The notes under the pieces were generated by a model, which had not been told where the DNA came from, did no database searches, and saw only the letters and a program-made list of their open reading frames with translations. 60,945 nt of DNA from Tetragenococcus halophilus subsp. flandriensis. GTDB taxonomy: Bacteria; Bacillota; Bacilli; Lactobacillales; Enterococcaceae. Of the stretch, positions 17,272 through 26,829 are shown one piece after another. A program made the translations under genes and the position numbers. Each line of letters begins with the position of its first letter. Within the stretch, counting starts at the first letter, position 1. The stretch lies in assembly GCF_030161475.1 (NCBI RefSeq), contig NZ_BSUG01000011.1, positions 1 to 60,945 on the forward strand, written 5' to 3'.

Positions 17272-17300
17272 TTGCTAAAGGAGATTCTAATATAGATAAT
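17272..17300 (+). promoter_or_regulatory. Promoter of the phosphatase-HAD-GH1 operon
   Basis: TTGCTA at 17272-17277, 17-bp spacer, GATAAT at 17295-17300. It lies 34 bp before the first start codon and just downstream of the dyad at 17252-17265. Confidence 0.5.
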
Positions 17301-17334
17301 AGTCTTGTAAATAAATTTAGAAAGAAGGTGGAAG

Positions 17335-17916
17335 ATGAGGCAAAAACTTTACCTTATGCGTCATGGTCAGACACTATTCAACCAGTTAAAAAGAGTCCAA
17401 GGCGCTTGTGATTCACCTCTAACTGATTTAGGGAAAAAACAGGCAAAACAAGCAAAGGATTACTTTGAACAAGAAGAAATAAATTTTGCCGCGGCGTATT
17501 CTTCAACTCAAGAAAGAGCTTGCGATACAATGGAAATTATTTGTCCCGGTCAACCTTATACTAGAAAAAAAGGGATAAAAGAATGGAACTTTGGATTATA
17601 TGAAGGAGCACCTGAATATTTAAATCCGCCCCATAAGCCAGGAGAAGAAAGTTACGGTGATTTCTTTTTAGACTATGGTGGCGAATCAGTCGATCAAGTA
17701 GAAGAACGAATGACGCAAACACTTACACAAATCATGGAAAATTTAAAGGGAGAAAACGCACTAGCGGTAAGTAGCGGTGGCGCGCTCTATTCATTTTATT
17801 TAAAGTGGCGCCAAGAAAAAGATCAACGTCCCACTTTTTCTAATTGTTGTATTTTGATCTATGAATATCAAGATGGAAAGTTTTTCTTACAAACAAGCGT
17901 TGATCCAGGAAAGTAG
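17335..17916 (+). CDS. Histidine phosphatase superfamily protein, second catalytic His missing
   Basis: A 193-residue phosphoglycerate-mutase-like protein. The N-terminal LMRHGQT motif provides the nucleophilic His10. The arginine patch and KEWNFGLYEG acidic segment (about residues 82-91) are present. At the position of the second catalytic His (VSHGG in relatives) this protein reads AVSSGGALYSF, with Ser147 in place of His. Activity may be reduced or altered. First gene of a three-gene operon with a HAD phosphatase 13 nt downstream and a GH1 enzyme. Start ATG behind AGAAGGTGGAAG. Substrate unknown. Confidence 0.82.
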   Translation: MRQKLYLMRHGQTLFNQLKRVQGACDSPLTDLGKKQAKQAKDYFEQEEINFAAAYSSTQERACDTMEIICPGQPYTRKKGIKEWNFGLYEGAPEYLNPPHKPGEESYGDFFLDYGGESVDQVEERMTQTLTQIMENLKGENALAVSSGGALYSFYLKWRQEKDQRPTFSNCCILIYEYQDGKFFLQTSVDPGK

Positions 17917-17929
17917 GTACAAGCAATAG

Positions 17930-18766
17930 ATGAATTCGAAAATTATTTTTTTAGATGTGGATGGCACATTAGTGGATTATCATAATCATCTTCCAGAAAG
18001 TGCGGTACAAGCCATTCACAAAGCACAAGAAAATGGACACCAAGTATATACTGTCACAGGTCGTGCGAAAGCGGAAATGTATTCTTACATTTTAGATATC
18101 GGTTTTGATGGTTATATAGGTGGAAATGGAAGTTATATTGAATCTAAAGGCCAAGTTGTAAAAGAAAAAACATTGAGTGCTGAAGATACCCAACAAATTG
18201 TCGACTGGCTAAAAAATCGTGGACTAGAGTTTTATCTAGAAAGCAATAACGGTTTGTTTGGCAGTGAAAATTTTGCTAGTCGGGGTGTAGAAACGATACA
18301 AGAATACATTGCCTATAAAGGAAAACCTGGTGCCGAACAAGCGACACCTGCTACCGTTTTTCCCAATATGATCTACGGCGAATCACTTTACCGTGATGAT
18401 GTTAACAAAATTAGTTTTATTTTAGATAGTTATGAAGACTATTTAGCAGCGCAAGAAAAATTTCCATCTTTAAAAGTTGGAACATGGGGCGGTAGTGGTG
18501 AAAAGGCCTTATTTGGCGATGTTGCTTTAAAAGATATTGATAAAGCTGTTGCTATTGATGAGCTACTAGATTTTTTAGCCAAAAATGTCGAAGATACACT
18601 TGCTTTTGGTGACGCCAAGGTAGATATCCCAATGCTAGACCATTGTCAAATTGGTGTAGCTATGGGAAATGGTGGTAAAGAGATCAAAGAAATGGCTGAT
18701 TATATTACTGCATCTGTCGAAGATGATGGTTTATATAAAGCTTTTACACATTTTCAACTAATTTAA
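17930..18766 (+). CDS. Cof-type HAD-IIB family phosphatase
   Basis: Haloacid-dehalogenase hydrolase of 278 residues. Motif I is IIFLDVDGTLVDY with the nucleophilic Asp. The cap domain lies in the middle, and motif IV GDAKVDIPML near residue 225 binds Mg2+. Members dephosphorylate sugar phosphates or cofactors such as FMN and pyridoxal phosphate. The gene starts 13 nt after the phosphatase stop, so co-transcription is likely. In this operon a role in relieving sugar-phosphate stress is plausible but unproven. Confidence 0.88.
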   Translation: MNSKIIFLDVDGTLVDYHNHLPESAVQAIHKAQENGHQVYTVTGRAKAEMYSYILDIGFDGYIGGNGSYIESKGQVVKEKTLSAEDTQQIVDWLKNRGLEFYLESNNGLFGSENFASRGVETIQEYIAYKGKPGAEQATPATVFPNMIYGESLYRDDVNKISFILDSYEDYLAAQEKFPSLKVGTWGGSGEKALFGDVALKDIDKAVAIDELLDFLAKNVEDTLAFGDAKVDIPMLDHCQIGVAMGNGGKEIKEMADYITASVEDDGLYKAFTHFQLI

Positions 18767-18772
18767 AAATAA

Positions 18773-20227
<1,455 letters not shown>

Positions 20228-20245
20228 AAATTTAATAATAAGCGA

Positions 20246-20285
20246 AAAATTACTTCTATAATATCTTGTAGAGGTAATTTTTTTA
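20246..20285 (+). terminator. bgl operon terminator
   Basis: AAATTACTTCTATA faces TGTAGAGGTAATTT with two G-U pairs, followed by seven T. Confidence 0.75.
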
Positions 20286-20331
20286 TTTGATATAATCTTT
20301 ATTGTTAAGAACAAGTAAAAGGTAATGGAAG

Positions 20332-20541
20332 GAACAATAAAACAGCAAAACAATGTTTATTCAGTAGTCGAACGAACAATAAAACGGCAAAACAATGTTT
20401 ATTCAGCAGTCGAATGAACAATAAAACAGCAAAACAATGTTTATTCAGTAGACGAATGGACAATAAAACGGCAAAAAATTGTTTATTCAGTAGTTGAACG
20501 AACAATAAAGCAGTAAAACATTGTCCATTCAGTTATCGAAT
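20332..20541. repeat. Five tandem 42-bp repeats (locus B)
   Basis: Five units of exactly 42 bp: 20332-20373, 20374-20415, 20416-20457, 20458-20499 and 20500-20541, plus a fading sixth. The first four differ at only a few positions. Each has the arm AATAAA, a loop of about 14 nt, the complementary arm TTTATT and a linker of about 16 nt close to CAGTAGTCGAACGAAC. The period and arm-loop-arm-linker layout equal those of locus A. Because 42 is a multiple of three, the minus strand shows a 66-residue repetitive open frame, which I regard as a by-product. Confidence 0.9.
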
Positions 20542-20741
20542 ATGCGATAAAACGATTAAAATAAAAAAACGAGTTAAATAAATTCTTGAACGATTCAAGC
20601 AAAATTTTGCTCTTACCTTGGGCAAGATTTAGTAAACAGACCGTTGTTATATAAAAATACAATTTCTTTCTACTTATTCCCTGACAAACTACGGACTGTG
20701 ATATAATTAAATTAACAAAATAAATAAAGAGGTGGTTTGTT
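20542..20741. other. Intergenic region upstream of phosphoglucomutase
   Basis: Holds two perfect dyads, CTTGAA-CGA-TTCAAG at 20585-20599 and GCAAAATTTTGC at 20599-20610, sharing one base. A TATAAT at 20702-20707 follows a CTGACA with a rather short 15-bp spacer and is the likely promoter of the next gene. No coding frame. Confidence 0.5.
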
Positions 20742-22469
20742 ATGTCCTGGAAGGAAATTTATGAACAGTGGACAAATGATGACGCTTTGGATGACCATTT
20801 AAAAACCCAATTAAATGAGTTAAAGGGAAAACAAGAGGAGTTAGAAGATGCCTTTTATGCGCCCCTTGAATTTGGTACTGCGGGTATGCGCGGTGTTTTA
20901 GGTCCGGGAATCAACCGCATGAATATTTATACTGTACGTCAGGCAACAGAAGGTTTGGCACGTTTTATGATCAAACAAGGATTTGATGTTGCTAGAAGAG
21001 GCGTTGCTATTGCTTATGACTCCAGGCATCTTTCGCAAGAATTTGCCATGGAAGCTGCAAAAACTTTAGCCTACAATAATATCCCATCCTATGTATTTGA
21101 AAGTTTGAGACCTACGCCGGAATTATCCTTTGCAGTGCGTTACTTAAAAACATTTACTGGTATCATGATCACAGCTTCTCATAACCCGCCAGAATATAAT
21201 GGTTATAAGGTGTATGGCGAGGATGGTGGTCAAATGCCACCAGCAGATGCAGATATGGTAACAACTTTGATTCGTGAAGTTGATAATCCACTAACAATTC
21301 CTGTGATGGAAGAAAAAGCAGCCAAAGAGCAAGGGCTTATTACCATGATAGGTGAAGATATTGACCAAGCTTATTTGTCTGAATTACAAGCTGTGACGAT
21401 TGATCAAGCTATGATCGATCAAATGGGCGATCAGCTAAAATTAATTTTTACACCGCTACATGGCACAGGCAAAATGTTAGGTGAAAAAGCTTTACGTCAA
21501 GCAGGCTTTAAAGAGTTTATGGTAGAACCAGAACAAGCAGTGGCAGATCCGGACTTTTCAACAGTGAAATCACCTAATCCAGAAGAAAGTTCTGCCTTCG
21601 AGTATTCTATGCGTTTAGGCAAAAAAGAAAATGCTGATTTATTAATTGCGACAGATCCTGACGCAGACCGTTTAGGAGCTGCTGTGCGTATGCCAAATGG
21701 TGACTATAAAGTATTAAGTGGCAATCAAATCGGTGCTTTATTTATTCGCTATATTTTAGAAGCGCGGAAAAAGACCAATGCTTTACCGGAAAATGCTGTT
21801 ATCTTAAAATCGATTGTTTCTAGCGAATTAGCTACAGCTATTGCCCAAAGCTATGACATACCGATGGTTAATGTTTTAACAGGATTTAAATTTATCGCGG
21901 AAAAAATTAAAGAGTTTGAAGCAGATCATAGTCACAGTTTTATTTTTGGCTTTGAAGAAAGTTATGGCTTTTTAGTTCAACCATTCGTGCGTGATAAAGA
22001 TGCGATTCAAGCGCTTGTTTTATTAGCGGAAGTGGCTGCTGCTTATAAAAAACAAGGAAAGACATTGTACGATGCTTTACAAGAAATTTTTGCCGAATAT
22101 GGTAACTATGCAGAAAAAACGATCTCGTTGACGATGTCTGGTCAAGAAGGTTCTGCTAAGATCACTTCCTTGATGAAATCCTTTAGAGAGCAAACACCGA
22201 CTGAATTTGCGGGAATCAAAGTAGTGCAAACAGAAGACTTCAAACAATTGATCCGTAAAAACGCAGCAGGGGCTACAGAAAAGCTAAGCACGCCGCCTTC
22301 TGATGTTTTGAAATATACCTTAGAAGATGATAGTTGGCTTGCGATTCGTCCTTCAGGTACTGAACCTAAAATTAAATTTTATATAGGTGTAAAAGCTGAT
22401 TCTGATGAACGCGCACAACAAAAAATTGAACTGTTACAAGCTGCTATTAATGAAATTACTGGAAATTAG
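20742..22469 (+). CDS. pgcA: Alpha-phosphoglucomutase
   Basis: Interconverts glucose-1-phosphate and glucose-6-phosphate, linking sugar catabolism to UDP-glucose and cell-envelope polymers. 575 residues, four-domain phosphohexomutase. Visible motifs: FGTAGMRGVLGPGINRMN, the phosphoserine loop ITASHNPPEYNGYK, the metal loop ATDPDADRLG, the sugar-specificity GFEESYGF and the phosphate-binding RPSGTEPKIKFY near the C-terminus. Start behind AGAGGTGG. Monocistronic, bounded by a hairpin terminator. Confidence 0.95.
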   Translation: MSWKEIYEQWTNDDALDDHLKTQLNELKGKQEELEDAFYAPLEFGTAGMRGVLGPGINRMNIYTVRQATEGLARFMIKQGFDVARRGVAIAYDSRHLSQEFAMEAAKTLAYNNIPSYVFESLRPTPELSFAVRYLKTFTGIMITASHNPPEYNGYKVYGEDGGQMPPADADMVTTLIREVDNPLTIPVMEEKAAKEQGLITMIGEDIDQAYLSELQAVTIDQAMIDQMGDQLKLIFTPLHGTGKMLGEKALRQAGFKEFMVEPEQAVADPDFSTVKSPNPEESSAFEYSMRLGKKENADLLIATDPDADRLGAAVRMPNGDYKVLSGNQIGALFIRYILEARKKTNALPENAVILKSIVSSELATAIAQSYDIPMVNVLTGFKFIAEKIKEFEADHSHSFIFGFEESYGFLVQPFVRDKDAIQALVLLAEVAAAYKKQGKTLYDALQEIFAEYGNYAEKTISLTMSGQEGSAKITSLMKSFREQTPTEFAGIKVVQTEDFKQLIRKNAAGATEKLSTPPSDVLKYTLEDDSWLAIRPSGTEPKIKFYIGVKADSDERAQQKIELLQAAINEITGN

Positions 22470-22515
22470 TTGTATAATAAAAGCGTTTCTTGCTAAAGTT
22501 AACAAATGAAAAACA

Positions 22516-22556
22516 TCTAGGGCAAAATTTATAATGGTTTTTGCCCTAGTTTTTCC
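22516..22556 (+). terminator. pgcA terminator
   Basis: CTAGGGCAAAA and its complement around a loop of about 10 nt, followed by TTTTT. Confidence 0.85.
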
Positions 22557-22583
22557 ATATGAAAACGATAAGAGGAGGACGCT

Positions 22584-22877
22584 ATGGAAAAAACAAGTAT
22601 CGAAGATATCGAACGTGTTAGCCAAATCTTTAAAGTATTAAGTGATATGACTCGTTTGAAAATCGTACTGGCAGTAAAAGAGGGCGAAAAAAATGTTACA
22701 ACTATTGCCAATGAAGTAAGTATGGAACAATCGGCTGTTTCCCATCAATTAAAATTGTTGCGTGATAACCGTGTCGTAAAAACCAGAAGACAAGGTAAAG
22801 CTGTTTTATATAGTGTCGATGATGCCCATGTTTTAGATATTTTAGAACAAACTTTCAAACACGTTCATCACCGCTAG
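22584..22877 (+). CDS. ArsR/SmtB family metal sensor, CzrA-like
   Basis: A 97-residue winged-helix repressor. The recognition helix is SAVSHQLKLLRDNRVV and the wing follows. The last helix carries Asp80, His82, His93 and His96, with spacing D-x-H-x10-H-x2-H. This is the alpha-5 zinc/cobalt site of Staphylococcus CzrA. The alpha-3 cysteines of cadmium/lead sensors are absent. It is therefore predicted to derepress on Zn(II) or Co(II). No efflux pump is adjacent, since a terminator follows directly, so its target lies elsewhere. Start behind AGAGGAGGACGCT. Confidence 0.88.
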   Translation: MEKTSIEDIERVSQIFKVLSDMTRLKIVLAVKEGEKNVTTIANEVSMEQSAVSHQLKLLRDNRVVKTRRQGKAVLYSVDDAHVLDILEQTFKHVHHR

Positions 22878-22878
22878 A

Positions 22879-22909
22879 AAGGACTTTCAGACAGAAAGTT
22901 CTTTTTTTT
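22879..22909 (+). terminator. Terminator of the metal sensor gene
   Basis: GGACTTTC, 5-nt loop, GAAAGTTC, then eight T. Confidence 0.8.
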
Positions 22910-23043
22910 ACGCTGAAATTTTGTTATGCTTAGACAAGTAAATTAGAAAGTTATGAAAATACTTTTAATCTCAAAGTTATTCTTTTTTAAACTTTTTATT
23001 CTATGAATGATTAAAGATAAACGATATTTTTAAAGGAGCAGCT

Positions 23044-24297
23044 ATGAAAAAACAAGTAAATATCGCTGTCTTAGGCTTAGGCGTTGTGGCCAACGGTCTT
23101 ATTAAAAATTTAATTACAGCAGAAGAAAAAATAAAGCAGCAGGCGGATTTAAGTTTTTCGATTGCCAAAGTATTGGTACGCTCTAAAGAAAAAAAGCAGG
23201 GACTAGCACAAAACTATCAGTTAACGTTGACTACTGAAGTTGAAGACATTTTTGCTGATCCGACCATTGACATTGTGGTGGAGTTGATTGGCGGAATTAA
23301 TCCGGCTAAAGAATGGATTACTCTGGCATTACAAAGAAAAAAACATGTAGTGACGGCCAATAAAGATCTAATTGCGCGTTTTGGTAATGAACTTACGGCA
23401 ATTGCTAAAGCCAATGATGTTTCCCTGTTTTATGAAGCAAGTGTTGCAGGTGGTATTCCGATTTTGCGTAATTTAAATACAAGTTTTATGACAGATGAAA
23501 TTACTGCTATACAAGGGATTTTAAATGGAACTAGTAATTTTATGTTAACGCAAATGAATGAAGCAGGGCTTAGCTATGAAGAAGCTTTAGAATCCGCTCA
23601 AGTTTCAGGTTTTGCTGAATCGGACCCAACAAACGATGTAGATGGCTGGGATGCTGCCTATAAACTAATCATTCTAATACGCTTAGCACTTAAGCAAGAT
23701 TTAGCATTAGATGATCTAAGTGTTAAAGGGATTGGTGAAATTACTCCGGTTGATCATTTTTACGCCCATGATTTTGGTTATCAAATCAAACCGCTTGCTC
23801 ATGCTCAAATAATAGATGAGGGAATTTACGCTGCGGTAGAGCCTGTTCTTATCCCGCAAACACATCCGTTCGCCTTTGTGAAAAACGAAATGAACGGTGT
23901 GTTTATTGAAAGTAAAATGATTGGTGATTCCTTACTTTATGGTCCAGGCGCTGGTGCATCGCCAACTGCTGAAAGTGTCTTGGCAGATATTTTAACTATT
24001 GCAAAAAATATGAACAACAAACAGCAGGCACTTCAAATGAGTTCCTCGAATTTACCAAGTGGTAAGCTTTATAAAGAAGGAGCAACACATTATTACTTTT
24101 TACTTTCTGATTGCGCTATAAATTTAACAGCCTTTTTAGAAAAACAGCACATAAGACCGATTTCTTTAAAACAACAAGAAAATAAAGAGGCAGCTTTTAT
24201 CAGCAATAAGTTAACAGTAGAACAAAAACATGACTTGCTAGATAAACTGCAAGAAATCAGCCATGTAAAACAAATATTAAGTGTTTGGGAGGATTAA
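23044..24297 (+). CDS. hom: Homoserine dehydrogenase
   Basis: NAD(P)H-dependent reduction of aspartate semialdehyde to homoserine, the branch point to threonine and methionine. 417 residues. The Rossmann start VNIAVLGLGVVANGLIKNL, VVTANKDLIA, the EASVAGGIPILRNL catalytic block, GILNGTSNFML and FAESDPTNDVDGWDAAYKL are all family signatures. The C-terminal 70 residues are a short ACT-like regulatory region. Start behind AAAGGAGCAGCT. thrB begins 3 nt after the stop, so translation is probably coupled. Threonine synthase is not in this window. Confidence 0.95.
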   Translation: MKKQVNIAVLGLGVVANGLIKNLITAEEKIKQQADLSFSIAKVLVRSKEKKQGLAQNYQLTLTTEVEDIFADPTIDIVVELIGGINPAKEWITLALQRKKHVVTANKDLIARFGNELTAIAKANDVSLFYEASVAGGIPILRNLNTSFMTDEITAIQGILNGTSNFMLTQMNEAGLSYEEALESAQVSGFAESDPTNDVDGWDAAYKLIILIRLALKQDLALDDLSVKGIGEITPVDHFYAHDFGYQIKPLAHAQIIDEGIYAAVEPVLIPQTHPFAFVKNEMNGVFIESKMIGDSLLYGPGAGASPTAESVLADILTIAKNMNNKQQALQMSSSNLPSGKLYKEGATHYYFLLSDCAINLTAFLEKQHIRPISLKQQENKEAAFISNKLTVEQKHDLLDKLQEISHVKQILSVWED

Positions 24298-24300
24298 AAA

Positions 24301-25176
24301 ATGAAAATCCGTGTGCCAGCTACAAGTGCTAACCTAGGTCCAGGTTTTGATTCTTGCGGGATTGCTTTATCAAGCTATTTAACTATTGAAGTGATTGAAG
24401 AAGATAGTAAGTGGAGAGTGGATCATGAGTTGGGCGATGAAATTGCAAAAGATGAAGAAAATCTGTTGATACAAATCGCTAAAAAAGTTGCACCCACAAT
24501 AAAACCGCATCACTTAAAAATGACCAGTAGCATTCCAATTGCACGAGGTTTAGGAAGTAGTTCTTCGGTGATCGTAGCAGGGATCGAACTAGCCAATCGT
24601 TTAGAAAACTTAAATTTGACTGAGCGGCAAAAAATAGAAATCGCTACTTCTATTGAAGGGCATCCTGATAACTGTGCACCAGCGATTTGTGGTGATTTTG
24701 TGGTGGCTAGCCACTTTTTTAGACAGGAGCAGCCCATCATTCACTATGTAAAACATTATTTTCCTGAATGCCGGATTATCGCCTATATCCCCAATTCGCA
24801 GGTGCTGACTAAAGAAAGTCGTAGTGTATTACCTGAAAGTATCTCATTTTCTGATGCAGTAAAAGCTAGCTCGATTGCAAACGTTATGATTGCAGCTATT
24901 TTAAATGGTGATCTAATACTTACAGGAAAAATGATGGAACAAGATCAATGGCATGAAGCCTATCGTGAAAAATTTGTTCCGCATTTAACAACAATTCGCC
25001 AAATTGTAAAGCAAAATGAAGGTTATGCGGCATTTCTTAGTGGAGCCGGTCCTACAGTTTTAATTTTAGCGAGTGAAGAAAAAGCAGATATGATAACATT
25101 TGAATTAGAGCAAATGGCTGGTTCAGCGCAAATCGAACAGCTATCTCTGGACCGAGAAGGCGTACAAGTGTTTTAA
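24301..25176 (+). CDS. thrB: Homoserine kinase
   Basis: GHMP kinase of 291 residues that makes O-phosphohomoserine, the precursor of threonine. The N-terminal RVPATSANLGPGFDSCGIAL, the ATP-binding loop PIARGLGSSSSVIVAGIELANRL and the C-terminal AFLSGAGPTVLIL are the three GHMP motifs. The ATG lies 3 nt downstream of hom, with GGGAGGATTAAAA as ribosome site. A two-gene operon with hom. Confidence 0.95.
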   Translation: MKIRVPATSANLGPGFDSCGIALSSYLTIEVIEEDSKWRVDHELGDEIAKDEENLLIQIAKKVAPTIKPHHLKMTSSIPIARGLGSSSSVIVAGIELANRLENLNLTERQKIEIATSIEGHPDNCAPAICGDFVVASHFFRQEQPIIHYVKHYFPECRIIAYIPNSQVLTKESRSVLPESISFSDAVKASSIANVMIAAILNGDLILTGKMMEQDQWHEAYREKFVPHLTTIRQIVKQNEGYAAFLSGAGPTVLILASEEKADMITFELEQMAGSAQIEQLSLDREGVQVF

Positions 25177-25191
25177 AAATTGTGACATAAA

Positions 25192-25249
25192 AAAATCCGA
25201 ACTATATTGGATAAGAACAGCTATCTTCCTTTATAGTTCGGATGTTTTA
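25192..25249. terminator. Bidirectional terminator between thrB and the PPDK regulator gene
   Basis: ATCCGAACTATA at 25195-25206 pairs with TATAGTTCGGAT at 25232-25243. A run of A precedes it and T follows, suiting the convergent genes. Confidence 0.8.
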
Positions 25250-25277
25250 TCTGTAAAAATGATGTTAGAAAGCTTTT

Positions 25278-26141
25278 TTACACTTCATCGATTTCTTCTT
25301 CTGAACCATAATAGCTATGATCTTCTAAGTCTAACTCATTTAAAATCACAGAGGCGGTTTCTTCAATGGATAGTGAAGCCACATTGATGGTAATACAACC
25401 TAACTTTTCGTAAAGATCTTTGGCAAAATTTAATTCTTCTTTGATCTTATCGATATCTGAGTAGGCAGAATCAGGATTGAGTCCGTAAGCGATCATACGC
25501 TCTTTTCGGATGGTATTAAGCACTTCAGGATCATTGGTCAGTCCCACGATTTTATTAGGGTCTACTTCCCAGATTTGTTTTGGAATATGAGCTTGTGGAA
25601 CAATAGGTAAATTTGCGACTTTAAGATTTTTATTTGCTAAAAATAAACTTAAAGGCGTTTTGGAGGTACGAGATACACCTAGCAAAACAACATCTGCTTC
25701 TAAAAAGCCGCGTGGATCTTTTCCATCATCGTATTTAACCGCAAATTCCATCGATTTAATGCGTCTAAAGTAGTTTTTGTCTAGGTGATGCATCGCGCCC
25801 GGTTCATTTGACGGCGCTACTCCAGCTCTTTTTTCGACTTCTAAGACAGGCGGTGTCAAAACGTCAAACTGATATAGTTGATGTTTATCGCAAAACTGAT
25901 GCGCAATTTCTACTAAATGTTTATTGATTAAAGTATGCAAAATAATAGCGTTATGCTTTTTGGCATCTTTTAGTGCTTTAAGTAGTGATTCATCTGTTGT
26001 AATAAATGTACGTCTAAATAAGACGAATTCGACTGTTGGATATTGTGCCATAGTAGCCTGAGCTAACTTTGAAGCAGTTTCTCCAGCAGAATCAGAAATG
26101 ACAAATATCGTCATATTTTGTTTATTATTATCTTCTGGCAT
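25278..26141 (-). CDS. yqfL: Pyruvate, phosphate dikinase regulatory protein (DUF299 kinase/pyrophosphorylase)
   Basis: A 287-residue bifunctional ADP-dependent kinase and phosphate-dependent pyrophosphorylase. It inactivates and reactivates PPDK or PEP synthase by threonine phosphorylation. Family motifs: IFVISDSAGETASKLAQA at the N-terminus and the P-loop-like LLGVSRTSKTPLSLFLA in the middle. I chose the ATG at 26141 behind GAGGGATAAG; an upstream start would add 30 hydrophobic residues atypical for the family. Divergent from zur, as DUF299 genes often lie near regulators. The target enzyme is outside the window. Confidence 0.92.
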   Translation of the reverse strand: MPEDNNKQNMTIFVISDSAGETASKLAQATMAQYPTVEFVLFRRTFITTDESLLKALKDAKKHNAIILHTLINKHLVEIAHQFCDKHQLYQFDVLTPPVLEVEKRAGVAPSNEPGAMHHLDKNYFRRIKSMEFAVKYDDGKDPRGFLEADVVLLGVSRTSKTPLSLFLANKNLKVANLPIVPQAHIPKQIWEVDPNKIVGLTNDPEVLNTIRKERMIAYGLNPDSAYSDIDKIKEELNFAKDLYEKLGCITINVASLSIEETASVILNELDLEDHSYYGSEEEIDEV

Positions 26142-26232
26142 ATACTTATCCCTCGCTTGCAATTTAATTATGGATATTATAACATATATTAGAAGGTTGA
26201 ATCGAAATGATTTTGCTTTGGAGGGAATCAAA

Positions 26233-26673
26233 ATGGAAAATCAATCAGCGGTCAAAGTAGCCGTGCAACAAATGAAAGATTATGGATTCAAATATACTAA
26301 AAAAAGAGAAACGATTATTTCTTATTTGGCAAAAGCCAATCGCTATGTTGCGGCAAAGGAATTACACGAATTTTTAACGCAAAAATATTCAGGGATTAGC
26401 TATGATACGATTTATCGTAATTTGCGTGATTTTGCTTCGATCGGTATTTTAGAAGATACTGAATTAGACGGAGAAATGAAATTTCGATTTAATTGTTCAC
26501 TTCAAGGAGCCGAGCATCATCACCATCATTTTATTTGTTTAATTTGTGGTAAAACCAAAGAAGTGACAACTTGTCCGATGGATTTTTTCCAAGAACAGTT
26601 AGCCGGATGCACGATCGAAAATCATCGTTTTGAAATCTATGGACGTTGTGAAGAATGTCAGAACATCGCCTGA
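26233..26673 (+). CDS. zur: Zinc uptake regulator of the Fur family
   Basis: A 146-residue Fur-family repressor closely matching the Bacillus Zur pattern as I recall it: FKYTKKRE, SYDTIYRNLRDF in the DNA-binding half, then HHHHHFICLICGKTKEVTTCPMDFF and FEIYGRCEECQ. The two CxxC pairs form the structural zinc site and the His cluster the regulatory site. It should repress zinc-uptake genes when zinc is plentiful. GGAGGG at 26220-26225 selects the ATG at 26233; longer upstream frames overlap the divergent gene. Confidence 0.9.
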   Translation: MENQSAVKVAVQQMKDYGFKYTKKRETIISYLAKANRYVAAKELHEFLTQKYSGISYDTIYRNLRDFASIGILEDTELDGEMKFRFNCSLQGAEHHHHHFICLICGKTKEVTTCPMDFFQEQLAGCTIENHRFEIYGRCEECQNIA

Positions 26674-26829
26674 AAGATGATTAAGTTTTATTTTAGGTTA
26701 GTAAGTTCATTTGTATCATTAGAAATAACAATTATAGATAAATAATCAACTTCCTTGCAAGCAACAGAAGCAAATTTCTGTTTGTTTGAAAGGATGTTTT
26801 ACTTAACAAAAGGGGGGATTATCCATTTT

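Noticed and set aside
20305-20505. Repetitive 66-residue minus-strand frame with recurring LLNKHCFAVLLF
   Set aside because: It arises because the 42-bp repeat is a multiple of three. It has no convincing ribosome site, and the sequence conservation follows the repeat, not codons.
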